Positions 52,090 to 59,838 of a stretch of DNA of 64,000 nucleotides are shown here, in pieces. Under the pieces are notes generated by a model that saw only the letters and a list, made by a program, of their open reading frames with translations, had not been told where the DNA came from and made no database searches. Location: contig JAHFTQ010000009.1 of the NCBI GenBank assembly GCA_023265455.1, positions 1-64,000 of the forward strand, written 5' to 3'. Origin of the DNA: Parachlamydiales bacterium (GTDB taxonomy: Bacteria; Chlamydiota; Chlamydiia; Chlamydiales; Rhabdochlamydiaceae). Every line of letters starts with the position of its first letter. The stretch's first letter is position 1. Made by a program: the position numbers and the translations under genes.

Positions 52090-52845
52090 ATGATAAAAAC
52101 AACACCGGACAGACAGCCCCTATCAACTATTGCTTATCCAAATCCCTCTTTCACAGAACAAATCATCAATGGCACTTTGTCTTTTGTAGGACTTCTCGGG
52201 ACAGGCATTATTGTCTGCAGTCTCATTAAGTCTTCTAGGCATTCCAATACCACGACTTTGACAGCGCAAATTTTCGGAGCACTGGGATGTCTTTGCCTGA
52301 CGTGTCTGGCAGGAAAAAACCTCGTTAAGCCAAAAACAATCCAAGCTGTGCCTCCGCCTATGGATCCTACAACACAAAAAACTAACCTTTTAAATCCTGC
52401 CTACCTCCAGCAACTACAACCCATTAAAATTCGATTAGATACTCTATTGAAAATCTTGTCTAAAGAGGGACCTAAAAATGAGAAGCCACTAGAAGCACCC
52501 ACACTCAAAACTGTGATTGCAGAACTAGAATACTCTCTTGAAAAACTAGAATCAAAAATTCATAATCCAGATAAAGAGTATATCTTCATGTTGCTCAGGA
52601 AAGCACAAAGATCCCGATCTAATCAAAATTCTGCAGAAAGCACCCCTTACGTTAGCCCAAGCCGCCTTCAGAAATTACAATCTCCAGAAGTACACCCAGA
52701 AGGTTCTGAGATCATAGATAATCTGGATGATCTCCTTGCCAGCATAGCGCCACTCACTCCTACTGATTCCCTTCCTGGATCTCCCGATCAAGAACAACCA
52801 CCTATACCGCATTTTTCACTTGAGGGAGCAGACAAGGAAGACTAA
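52090..52845 (+). CDS. Hypothetical protein, two hydrophobic segments
   Basis: A 251-residue protein with two adjacent hydrophobic segments in the N-terminal third, GTLSFVGLLGTGIIVCSLI (about 29-47) and TAQIFGALGCLCLTCLA (about 60-76), separated by a short SSRHSNTTTL loop. This bilobed hydrophobic pattern is the hallmark of chlamydial inclusion-membrane (Inc) proteins; the rest is hydrophilic with a helical LDTLLKILSKEG..EYSLEKLESKIHN part and an acidic/proline-rich tail. The pattern is suggestive, not proof of secretion. ATG at 52090 follows TTTAGGACAAGATT. Its last codons overlap the convergent marC gene by four bases. Confidence 0.65.
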   Translation: MIKTTPDRQPLSTIAYPNPSFTEQIINGTLSFVGLLGTGIIVCSLIKSSRHSNTTTLTAQIFGALGCLCLTCLAGKNLVKPKTIQAVPPPMDPTTQKTNLLNPAYLQQLQPIKIRLDTLLKILSKEGPKNEKPLEAPTLKTVIAELEYSLEKLESKIHNPDKEYIFMLLRKAQRSRSNQNSAESTPYVSPSRLQKLQSPEVHPEGSEIIDNLDDLLASIAPLTPTDSLPGSPDQEQPPIPHFSLEGADKED

Positions 52846-53480
52846 GGATTGGTTTGATAGAAGAGCCAAAGGCCGTGAATGCCGTTGGCAATCGACTGAA
52901 CAGCCATCGAGGCCAAAATCAGTCCCCCAATGCGGGTGATGAGATGAACGCCGGTTTGCTTGAGCACCCGTTCTAAGGTACTGGCAAAGTACAAGACAGA
53001 GCCAGTAGAGAACGCCACTAGAATCGCGCCGATCGAGAGAAAAACATGGTTGGTAAATCCGGTCCAAATGGAAGCGCCGACAACCACAGTGGTGATTGCG
53101 CCGGGGCCTGCCATGATGGGCATGGCCAAAGGAACCACAGCAATCGAGGTTTTATACATCGCCTCCTCGTGGCCTTCGGTAGAAGGCTGAATCCGGCTCG
53201 GTTCGGCTTTTAGCATCGAGAGGGCGACGAGGGCCAGCACAAATCCCCCTGCAATTTGAAAGGCAGGGATTTTAATCCCAAAGAGATTGAGAAGAGGAAG
53301 ACCGATCCAGGTCACAACTACAAGAATAATGGCCACCGCAAAGCTGGCAGTAACGGCAATTTTTTTCTTTTCAGCGACCGATTTCCCATAAGAAAGGTTC
53401 AAAAGCGCTGGCAAAGCTGACAAGGGACTACAGACAACCAAAAGTGATAGAAAATAGTTGATAACATCCGAGAAGCCCAT
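52842..53480 (-). CDS. MarC family integral membrane protein
   Basis: A 212-residue protein with about six hydrophobic helices and MarC signatures: VVCSPLSALPALLNL near the N-terminus (usual form (N/D)P.G..P.F) and SIAVVPLAMPIMAGPGAITTVV in the middle. MarC proteins are of unknown function; a role in transport or metal homeostasis has been suggested. No signal peptide is needed. The start is ATG 53480. Divergent from the yhhQ gene, with a short AT-rich gap. Confidence 0.88.
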   Translation of the reverse strand: MGFSDVINYFLSLLVVCSPLSALPALLNLSYGKSVAEKKKIAVTASFAVAIILVVVTWIGLPLLNLFGIKIPAFQIAGGFVLALVALSMLKAEPSRIQPSTEGHEEAMYKTSIAVVPLAMPIMAGPGAITTVVVGASIWTGFTNHVFLSIGAILVAFSTGSVLYFASTLERVLKQTGVHLITRIGGLILASMAVQSIANGIHGLWLFYQTNP

Positions 53481-53547
53481 TGCTTTTAACCCCTTCTGTC
53501 TTTAATATTATTTAAAACATTATTAAATTTGCAATTTTTTATTTGCC

Positions 53548-54222
53548 ATGAATATCATAATTTTTTTCTTACAGATGGGAATCATCATTGGAGCCCTCTA
53601 TGGAGCCTACAGACTGGGCAAAGAGGCTTTGATCACGCTTTGCTCCATTATGTCGGTGCTGGCAAACTTTTTTGTTCTCCAGCAAATCGAATTCTTCGGA
53701 TGGAATGCGACGAGTAGTGACGCATTTGCAATCGGGACTCTTTTCGGGCTCAACCTTCTCCAGCAGACGTATGGCCGTGAAACCGCTAAAAAAGCACTTT
53801 GGATCTCATTTTTTGCGATGGTGTTTTTCGTAGCAGTTTCTCAAGTTCACTTGCTTTATATCCCAGGAGATGCCGACACGAGCCGCAATCACTTTCAAGC
53901 GCTGCTCTCTTCAACTCCTCGGCTTTTATTAGCCTCGCTGGGAACATTTTTGTTAGTTCAGTGGCTCGATCTTCGGATGTACGGATTTGCCTTAAAACGG
54001 TGGAGCGCAATCTCTTGGCGGCTCAGAAGCACAGGATGTCTTATCATCTCCCAAGCCATCGATACGGCGCTATTTAGCGCCTTAGGCCTTTGGGGAGTCC
54101 TATCAGATCTCGGATCGATCATGGCTGTGAGCTATGGAATCAAGTGTGCTGCGATCCTAATCACTACGATAGGAGCTTATTTTTTTAATCCACGATTATC
54201 CCTGTCAGGCCATGAAATTTGA
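53548..54222 (+). CDS. YhhQ-type queuosine-precursor importer (VUT family)
   Basis: A 224-residue protein with about six hydrophobic helices, typical of YhhQ/VUT carriers: YGAYRLGKEALITLCSIMSVLANFFVLQQIEFFGWNATSSDAFAIGTLFGLNLLQQTYGRETAKKALWISF. The QQTYGRETAKKA segment is the family hallmark. These carriers import queuosine precursors; in Chlamydia trachomatis the homologue was reported to take up queuine. It overlaps tgt by 11 bases, so import and tRNA insertion are made together. The ATG at 53548 lies in an AT-rich leader with weak ribosome-binding sequence. Confidence 0.9.
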   Translation: MNIIIFFLQMGIIIGALYGAYRLGKEALITLCSIMSVLANFFVLQQIEFFGWNATSSDAFAIGTLFGLNLLQQTYGRETAKKALWISFFAMVFFVAVSQVHLLYIPGDADTSRNHFQALLSSTPRLLLASLGTFLLVQWLDLRMYGFALKRWSAISWRLRSTGCLIISQAIDTALFSALGLWGVLSDLGSIMAVSYGIKCAAILITTIGAYFFNPRLSLSGHEI

Positions 54223-55333
54223 AATTCTTCACACCTCTTCGAAATCCAGAGCCCGTGTGGGAAGAATTTATACTCCCCATGGCGTGATCGACACCCCGAA
54301 TTTTGTAGCGGTGGGAACAAACGGGACGTTAAAAGCGATCGATAATCAGACAGTCCATGAGATCGGGCTGCAACTGATGTTTTGCAACACCTATCACCTG
54401 ATGTTACAACCTGGAACCGAAACGATCCGTGATGCAGGAGGCCTTCATAAGTTTATGAACCGGACTCTACCGGTGATTACCGATTCAGGGGGGTTTCAGG
54501 TCTTTAGTCTGGCTTATGGCTCTGTCGCCAACGAGCTGAAGAGTAAGGGGACTAAAAAAACCGATGGATCAGTCCTGAAAATCTCGGAAGAGGGTGTTCT
54601 TTTCCGGTCGTACCGCGATGGGAAAAAAATCCTTTTGACGCCGGAAAGCTCGATTGAGGCGCAGAAGAACCTAGGGGCCGATATCATCATCCCCTTTGAT
54701 GAGCTGCCGCCTTACCATATCGAGAAAGAGGCGCTTGTTCAGTCGCTAGAAAGAACACACCGCTGGGAAAAAAGATCTCTGGAGGCCCATCTCAAAAACC
54801 CGCAAGACCAAGCGATGTACGCAGTGATCCATGGAGGGATCGATGAGGGCCTACGCAAAATCAGCTGCGACTTTTTGGGACATCTGCCCTTTGATGGATT
54901 TGCTATTGGGGGAAGTCTTGGGAAAAACAAACCCGAGATGATCGGAATGTTGACCGACATGATGCCCCTTTTACCCCCCGAAAAACCGAACCATTTACTA
55001 GGAATTGGAGATTTGGAGTCGATTACAGCCTGCATTCCCTTGGGAATTGATACCTTTGACAGTTCTTATCCGACAAGGGCTGCGCGGCACGGAATGGCGC
55101 TCACTAAAAACGGCCCTCTTAATCTCACTCAAGGCCAGCAAGCGAAACGTTTAGAGCCGATTGAAAGAGACTGCCTTTGCCACACCTGCCGCCATTTTAC
55201 GGTGGCCTATCTCAACCACCTGTTCAAAGCACGGGAAATGACCGCCCTCACTTTGACTTCTATTCACAACCTTCACTTCATGGTCGAACTGATGCGGGAC
55301 TACCGAGAAAGGGTCGCCTCTGATCTTATTTGA
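54212..55333 (+). CDS. tgt: tRNA-guanine transglycosylase, probably queuine-specific
   Basis: A 373-residue enzyme replacing guanine by queuine or preQ1 in tRNA anticodons. Core motifs are TDSGGFQVFSL, FDELPPYH (where bacterial enzymes have FDECTPYP), DGFAIGGSLGKNKPEM (bacterial GGLAVGE pocket) and the zinc site CLCHTCRH...LNHLF. The pocket motif reads G-G-S-L-G-K, so the position of Val233 (Zymomonas numbering) is Gly as in eukaryotic queuine enzymes, and Cys158 is Leu. This fits salvage of host queuine. The gene follows the importer. Its last bases (55301-55327) are duplicated at 55637-55663, and the C-terminus RVASDLI would have been RVASDLV. Confidence 0.95.
   Translation: MKFEILHTSSKSRARVGRIYTPHGVIDTPNFVAVGTNGTLKAIDNQTVHEIGLQLMFCNTYHLMLQPGTETIRDAGGLHKFMNRTLPVITDSGGFQVFSLAYGSVANELKSKGTKKTDGSVLKISEEGVLFRSYRDGKKILLTPESSIEAQKNLGADIIIPFDELPPYHIEKEALVQSLERTHRWEKRSLEAHLKNPQDQAMYAVIHGGIDEGLRKISCDFLGHLPFDGFAIGGSLGKNKPEMIGMLTDMMPLLPPEKPNHLLGIGDLESITACIPLGIDTFDSSYPTRAARHGMALTKNGPLNLTQGQQAKRLEPIERDCLCHTCRHFTVAYLNHLFKAREMTALTLTSIHNLHFMVELMRDYRERVASDLI
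55301..55327 (+). repeat. tgt 3'-end segment duplicated at 55637-55663
   Basis: A 27-bp direct repeat with one mismatch (TACC against TACT, then GAGAAAGGGTCGCCTCTGAT...) brackets the 84-residue gene at 55326-55580, 336 bp apart. The second copy lies inside the last codons of tdk. In the second copy the sequence continues CTTGTATGA, a plausible original tgt end. Confidence 0.85.
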
Positions 55334-55580
55334 TTGATTTAGGACTCTTGCGTTCTTCAATTGCAACTAGCCTTCCATGGAAGTCTTTGGTCTCTAGCAT
55401 CCATTTTTCATTAAGATCTTTGATCAGAGCCGCCGTTTCACTATGAACAGCTAAGATGAGATTTCTTTGAGCCTCTAGTTTATTGTCCATATGACGGTTA
55501 TCTGCACGAGCTTCAGCCCGGTTCCAAATAAATAAACCAAAAACTCCTATAAAAAATATTACAAATTGAACCCATTCCAT
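55326..55580 (-). CDS. Small membrane-anchored coiled-coil protein, 84 aa
   Basis: An N-terminal hydrophobic helix (WVQFVIFFIGVFGLFIW, about 3-19) followed by RAEARADNRHMDNKLEAQRNLILAVHSETAALIKDLNEKWM, a helical coiled-coil stretch. This design, a membrane helix then an R/D-rich helix, is common among small accessory proteins of environmental Chlamydiae. The ATG at 55580 follows TAAGAGGATAAGGATGTT. It is bracketed by the duplicated tgt 3' end, which suggests recent insertion. Function unknown. Confidence 0.65.
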   Translation of the reverse strand: MEWVQFVIFFIGVFGLFIWNRAEARADNRHMDNKLEAQRNLILAVHSETAALIKDLNEKWMLETKDFHGRLVAIEERKSPKSIK

Positions 55581-55635
55581 AACATCCTTATCCTCTTAAG
55601 TTCATTCTAGCACAAAAGACGTCTCAAAGCAATAG

Positions 55636-56238
55636 CTACTGAGAAAGGGTCGCCTCTGATCTTGTATGACTCGTCTCTTCCAATTGCTGGCGGTAGCACC
55701 GGTAGCAAACGGGAAGGTACTTTTCTTCTCCTCCGAGCTGAACCGTAGGGCCGTCGATGCTTGCCTTTCCATCTACATGCTTAAGGTTCATGATGGACTT
55801 GCGGCTACAGTAAAAACAGGTGGATTTGATCTCTTCGATGGAATCGGCCAGCTCCATCAGCCTAAGAGAGCCAGGGAAAAGCTTAGTTCTAAAATCGGTT
55901 CTAAGGCCATAGCAGATCACCGGAATTTCTCGATCCAGTGAAATATTGCGAAGTTGTTCGATATGCTCCATGGTGAAAAATTGCGCTTCATCCACGAGAA
56001 TGCAGCTGACCCCTTCAAAGTTAAGCTGTGTTAAATCTGTCCCAAAGCCTACCAAAACATCGGCCTCCATTTGAAGCCCTGCACGGGATTTGATGTGCTC
56101 TTTTCCAAAACGTGTATCAAAATCAGGCTTCAGCAAAAGCACCTGCTTGCCCTGCTGACGGTAATTATGAGCAACGGCGAGCAAGTTCAAAGTTTTTGCA
56201 CTTCCCATTGTTCCATGTCGAAAATAAAGCTTGGCCAT
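55636..56238 (-). CDS. tdk: Thymidine kinase
   Basis: A 200-residue type II thymidine kinase that phosphorylates thymidine for DNA synthesis. The P-loop is GTMGSAKTLNLL (about 9-20), the CILVDEAQFFTMEHIEQL segment (about 80-97) holds the Walker B Asp and catalytic Glu, and the lasso region has YGLRTDF. The four zinc cysteines are in STCFYCSRKS and VCYRCYRQQ. The last codons, SEATLSQ, run over the second tgt-end duplication, so the C-terminus may have been changed. It lies convergent to the 84-residue gene's insertion and to tgt. Confidence 0.92.
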   Translation of the reverse strand: MAKLYFRHGTMGSAKTLNLLAVAHNYRQQGKQVLLLKPDFDTRFGKEHIKSRAGLQMEADVLVGFGTDLTQLNFEGVSCILVDEAQFFTMEHIEQLRNISLDREIPVICYGLRTDFRTKLFPGSLRLMELADSIEEIKSTCFYCSRKSIMNLKHVDGKASIDGPTVQLGGEEKYLPVCYRCYRQQLEETSHTRSEATLSQ

Positions 56239-56306
56239 TTTTAGACTCCCAGTTAAGGTTGGATCTTGAGATTAGACTAATGGAACATTTTTGAGGAGCC
56301 CTACCT

Positions 56307-56963
56307 GTGCCTTCTGACATAAAAATTCGCTCATTGATCGGCGCAGGGATTCGCACTTATATCCCCAGTATTGTCCAAGTCCGCAGTGAAGTTCTCAGAG
56401 ATCTGCCTTATTTACGCAGTGGCAGTGTTGAAGAAGATACATTCTACCTCCAGCGGCTCAGCCAAATCAAAGACGCTATCGCTGTTTTAGTTTTTGATGG
56501 AACTCAGGTGATTGGAGTCGCCATGGGACTGCCTTTAGAAAATGAACGACCTCTCCTGAAGAAGCCGCTTTTCGATCAAGGAGAAAACCTTGCTGACTAT
56601 TATCTTTTTGGGATTTGTGTACTACTGCCTTCCTATCGAGGCCGTGGCATTGCTCACCACTTCTTTGACATTCGAGAAACTCACGTGCAGCACCTTAAAC
56701 GTTTTAAAAAAGTTTGCCTAACAGAGCTTGTTTCTCCCAAAACCACTCAGGAACAATCCAGCGCCTACATTTCACTTGACTCTCTTTGGAAAAAAAGAGG
56801 CTATGTCCAGCATCAAAATCTTCTGTGCAAGTATACGTGGCGCTTAGAGCCCATCTCTTTAGTCTACTGGATTAAAGAGCTCTCTTCTTCCCCCGTTGAG
56901 GAATCGGTTGCCCGTGGATACTCTTATGTAGAAGCGATCAGATCCTTTAATTCAAAAGAGTGA
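56307..56963 (+). CDS. GNAT-family acetyltransferase
   Basis: A 218-residue protein with the GNAT acetyl-CoA motif: YYLFGICVLLPSYRGRGIAHHFFDIRETHVQHLKRF (about 92-127). The R-G-R-G-I-A segment holds the pyrophosphate-binding loop. The start is GTG at 56307. The rest is typical of the fold, with a strand ending in VLVFDGTQVIGVAMGL. The acceptor substrate is unknown. The C-terminal 40 bases overlap the convergent RDD protein gene. Confidence 0.82.
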   Translation: MPSDIKIRSLIGAGIRTYIPSIVQVRSEVLRDLPYLRSGSVEEDTFYLQRLSQIKDAIAVLVFDGTQVIGVAMGLPLENERPLLKKPLFDQGENLADYYLFGICVLLPSYRGRGIAHHFFDIRETHVQHLKRFKKVCLTELVSPKTTQEQSSAYISLDSLWKKRGYVQHQNLLCKYTWRLEPISLVYWIKELSSSPVEESVARGYSYVEAIRSFNSKE

Positions 56964-57799
56964 ACGAACGTATTGTGCTGCTGATCACGAGGGGTATCTG
57001 GATAGTAGACCACCATTAACCGGTAAAGAGTATTGCCTACGAGAATCAGACGTCCCTCGATCTCATTTTCCCCTTCTTTCAATCTAAAATCCATCGCGGG
57101 GTAATTTTTATGTTTGACGAGCTTTTTCTCAAGAAGCTCTGTCCCTGGCATATGTTCGAGCACCACATTCATCGCTCCTTTTAGAAGCGTTGGAGCGCTG
57201 AAAATCCTCCACTTTTTGGGCACATCAAGATAACTGACAGAAAATGACGCCTCTTTTTCAGCTTTGTACTCATTCAGGCTCAAAGCCTCGCCTGAGGGCG
57301 AGTCGTAGGTTTTAGATTCGACTTGGGGTTTTTTAGGAAACTGAACCGCAAACCGGCCATCATCGGAAACATATTGCACCCAGTTACTGCCCGTCACATG
57401 CTGTTCATAGTGAATTGCCACCTGCAAAATGTCGCTACCGGTAAATAGGGCGCTTGCGGCACCACAGGTAAAGATCAGTGCGATCACGTAGCGCCATAAA
57501 GAAATCGGACGCTCTGTAGCTTTTTTACGGGATCTAAAGAAAAAGGCCTGTTTAAAGCACTCTTTCCATGACAGGTTTGGCAAAGAGAGTCCAAAAAGTT
57601 TTTTGCCTGGTGTAGTCCCCGTTTTTTTCAAAAAAAGAGCTTCTAAAGGAGCCCAGCACAAAGGTACCGCTAGAGCGAAAAAGAAGTAAAATTTATCTTC
57701 AATTTCTACGGGAGCCATGAGGGAGAGTAAGATAGAACAAAAATAGAAGAGTCCGTAGTCGAAAAATCGGGCTAAAATTCTTTTTAGATAAAAAAGCAT
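56924..57799 (-). CDS. RDD-family membrane protein with soluble C-terminal domain
   Basis: Starts at ATG 57799 after TAGGAGTAAC (the TTG at 57814 is also open), giving 291 residues. The N-terminal part has the RDD core: RILARFFDYGLFYFCSILL, then LCWAPLEALFLKKTGTTPGKKLFGL, then a third hydrophobic stretch YVIALIFTCGAASALF. From about 130 a soluble domain with FAVQFPKKPQVESKTYDSPSGEA and PAMDFRLKEGENEIEGRLILVGNTLYRLMVVYYPD follows, likely facing the periplasm. RDD proteins are transport or stress-linked; the function of this one is unknown. Confidence 0.8.
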   Translation of the reverse strand: MLFYLKRILARFFDYGLFYFCSILLSLMAPVEIEDKFYFFFALAVPLCWAPLEALFLKKTGTTPGKKLFGLSLPNLSWKECFKQAFFFRSRKKATERPISLWRYVIALIFTCGAASALFTGSDILQVAIHYEQHVTGSNWVQYVSDDGRFAVQFPKKPQVESKTYDSPSGEALSLNEYKAEKEASFSVSYLDVPKKWRIFSAPTLLKGAMNVVLEHMPGTELLEKKLVKHKNYPAMDFRLKEGENEIEGRLILVGNTLYRLMVVYYPDTPRDQQHNTFVHSFELKDLIAST

Positions 57800-57945
57800 G
57801 TTACTCCTAATCAATTACGTATATTATACCTAAAAAGTTGTTATTTTTCCATTTCAATATTTAACTTGCTTATTATTAATAAATTATCCCAGAGGCAAAA
57901 CTCAGAAAATGACTAAAAAAGCTTGTTTTTCTTAACATCTTCTCT

Positions 57946-57970
57946 CTCTGCGCTTTGTGATCTCCGTGGT
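57946..57970. repeat. Solo end of the palindromic element type at 45673
   Basis: The 25-base sequence CTCTGCGCTTTGTGATCTCC... ends in CTCCGTGGT and closely resembles the right arm of 45673-45764. No left arm is visible upstream, so it is a lone end. The rest of 57815-57945 is AT-rich and holds nothing I can identify. Confidence 0.5.
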
Positions 57971-57987
57971 CGAAATGCACTTTTTTA

Positions 57988-58136
57988 TTGCGCGATTGGG
58001 CTTATCGCGCAAGAAAAAGGTGTTATTGTTGCGCAATAGCCGCGAATCGCGCAACATTTAGGGGTTTTTCTTGCGCGATAGCCCCATTCGCGCAACAATA
58101 ACACTTTTTTGTTGCGCGCAAGAGGCTACCGCGCAA
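57988..58136. repeat. Cluster of four tandem TTGCGCG hairpins
   Basis: Four consecutive hairpins share stem TTGCGCG(A/T): 57988-58012 (TTGCGCGAT and ATCGCGCAA, nine bases), 58028-58055 (GTTGCGC and GCGCAAC), 58071-58095 (TTGCGCGA and TTCGCGCAA) and 58112-58136 (TTGCGCG and CGCGCAA). Longer pairings cross these: 58004-58018 with 58065-58079 (15 bp) and 58020-58034 with 58090-58104 (15 bp). It lies between the RDD gene and dcd in the 360-bp gap and has no gene. Confidence 0.8.
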
Positions 58137-58160
58137 GAATAAATAATTATTTGTCAGAAG

Positions 58161-58727
58161 CTAAGCCCTGGGTAAAGTGATGTGGGTTTGGCCCATGTAC
58201 TTGCCAGCCCGGTCTGCATAAGAGACCTCGCAGACTTCAGCCGCTTGGTAAAAAAGAACCTGGGCAAGGCCCTCATTCGCATAGACTTTAGCGGGCAAGG
58301 GGGTTGTATTAGAGATCTCGAGAGTCACGTGGCCATGCCACTCTGGCTCAAAAGGGGTGACATTAACAATAATGCCACACCGCGCATAGGTCGACTTACC
58401 CAAACAAATCGTTAAGACATCTCGCGGGATGCGAAAATACTCCACACTACGAGCCAGCGCAAATGAGTTAGGAGGAACGATACAATATTTACCTTCGACG
58501 TGAACAAAAGCGTCATCGCTGAAATTTTTGGGATCGATGAGTGAGTTGTTAATGTTCGTAAAGATCTTAAACTCTTCTGCAACTCTTAAATCATAGCCGT
58601 AACTCGAAAGTCCATAGCTGATGACTTTCTCCCCTTCAGAGTAACGCACCTGTCTATCAGCAAACGGCTCGATCATGCCGTGTTTTTGAGCCATCTCACG
58701 AATCCATCGATCAGATTTTATTGACAC
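58161..58727 (-). CDS. dcd: dCTP deaminase
   Basis: A 188-residue enzyme converting dCTP to dUTP. It has the [22 protein letters not shown] start, the [70 protein letters not shown] core with the active-site Glu and Arg, and [12 protein letters not shown] end. Homologue of enteric dcd, which is usually 193 residues. It lies divergent from ruvB, whereas I recall a co-directional order in Chlamydia trachomatis. Confidence 0.95.
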   Translation of the reverse strand: MSIKSDRWIREMAQKHGMIEPFADRQVRYSEGEKVISYGLSSYGYDLRVAEEFKIFTNINNSLIDPKNFSDDAFVHVEGKYCIVPPNSFALARSVEYFRIPRDVLTICLGKSTYARCGIIVNVTPFEPEWHGHVTLEISNTTPLPAKVYANEGLAQVLFYQAAEVCEVSYADRAGKYMGQTHITLPRA

Positions 58728-58791
58728 TGGTTTCTTCCTTTTCTAAAAGATATAGCTGGAGAATTCGTTTTTTGCTACAGTTTTCATTACC

Positions 58792-59838
58792 GTGGCAGAT
58801 ATATCTGAAGACAAATTTATTCAATCCTCTTGGGAAAAGCCCGATGAGAAACTCGAGACGACGCTCCGTCCTCAATCTCTGGACGAGTTCGTAGGACAAG
58901 AAGCGGTCCGTGAACGGCTCGATATTCTCATGCAAGCTGCTAAGCAGCGCGGTGAGCCCATCGGACATTGCCTCTTTCATGGACCTCCAGGCGTTGGAAA
59001 AACGACACTGGCTCATGTGATTTCTAAAACCATGGGGAGCCATCTTACTGTCACATCTGGACCGGTCATTTCCAAAGCCGGTGACTTAGCAGGCCTTCTC
59101 ACAAATCTTAAAGAGGGCGATGTTCTCTTCATCGATGAAATCCATCGTCTCTCTAAAACCATTGAAGAATACCTTTATCCCGCGATGGAAGACTTTTCAT
59201 TGGATCTGCTCATCGATAGTGGACCTTCTGCTAGATCTGTTAAAGTCGATCTTTGCAGATTCACACTGGTCGGAGCTACTACGCGGATTGGACTTCTCAG
59301 CAGCCCGCTTCGTTCTCGCTTTGGTTTCACAACAAGGCTCGATTATTATGAGCCCGTTGTGCTAGAAAAAATCATCCTCCGCTCAGCTCAGCTCTTAGGG
59401 GTCCGTATCCATCATGAAGCCGCCTCTGAAATTGCTCTTAGATCCCGCGGGACTCCCCGCATCGCTAATAATCTACTCCGCTGGGTCAGAGACTTTGCTC
59501 AAACCAGACAAGTTGCCGTTGTCGACCGCCAGACGGCTCGCGATGCTCTTGAAATGCTGGCCATCGACCATCGCGGCCTCGATGAAACAGACAAAAAAAT
59601 TCTCACGGTGATCATCGACCATTATCAGGGAGGTCCCGTTGGCATCAACACCATCGCTGTGGCAATTGCTGAAGAGCAAGAGACCGTCGCTGAGGTCTAT
59701 GAACCCTACCTCATTATGCAAGGATTTTTAAAACGCACTCACCGCGGGCGCATGGCAACCCCGCTGGCATACACCCATTTAGGCAAATCGCCTCCTCATC
59801 AACTTTTTCAAGGAGATTTTTATGAAAAGCATCACTAA
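58792..59838 (+). CDS. ruvB: Holliday junction helicase subunit RuvB
   Basis: A 348-residue AAA+ motor for branch migration with RuvA. It has the LRPQSLDEFVGQEAVRERLDILMQAAKQRGEPIGHCLFHGPPGVGKTTLA Walker A region, LFIDEIHRLSKTIEEYLYPAMEDFSLDLLID Walker B, GATTRIGLLSSPLRSRFG sensor 1 and arginine finger, and YEPYLIMQGFLKRTHRGRMATPLAY end. It starts with GTG at 58792. It overlaps the SpoIID-like gene by 17 bases. ruvA and ruvC are not in the window. Confidence 0.96.
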   Translation: MADISEDKFIQSSWEKPDEKLETTLRPQSLDEFVGQEAVRERLDILMQAAKQRGEPIGHCLFHGPPGVGKTTLAHVISKTMGSHLTVTSGPVISKAGDLAGLLTNLKEGDVLFIDEIHRLSKTIEEYLYPAMEDFSLDLLIDSGPSARSVKVDLCRFTLVGATTRIGLLSSPLRSRFGFTTRLDYYEPVVLEKIILRSAQLLGVRIHHEAASEIALRSRGTPRIANNLLRWVRDFAQTRQVAVVDRQTARDALEMLAIDHRGLDETDKKILTVIIDHYQGGPVGINTIAVAIAEEQETVAEVYEPYLIMQGFLKRTHRGRMATPLAYTHLGKSPPHQLFQGDFYEKHH

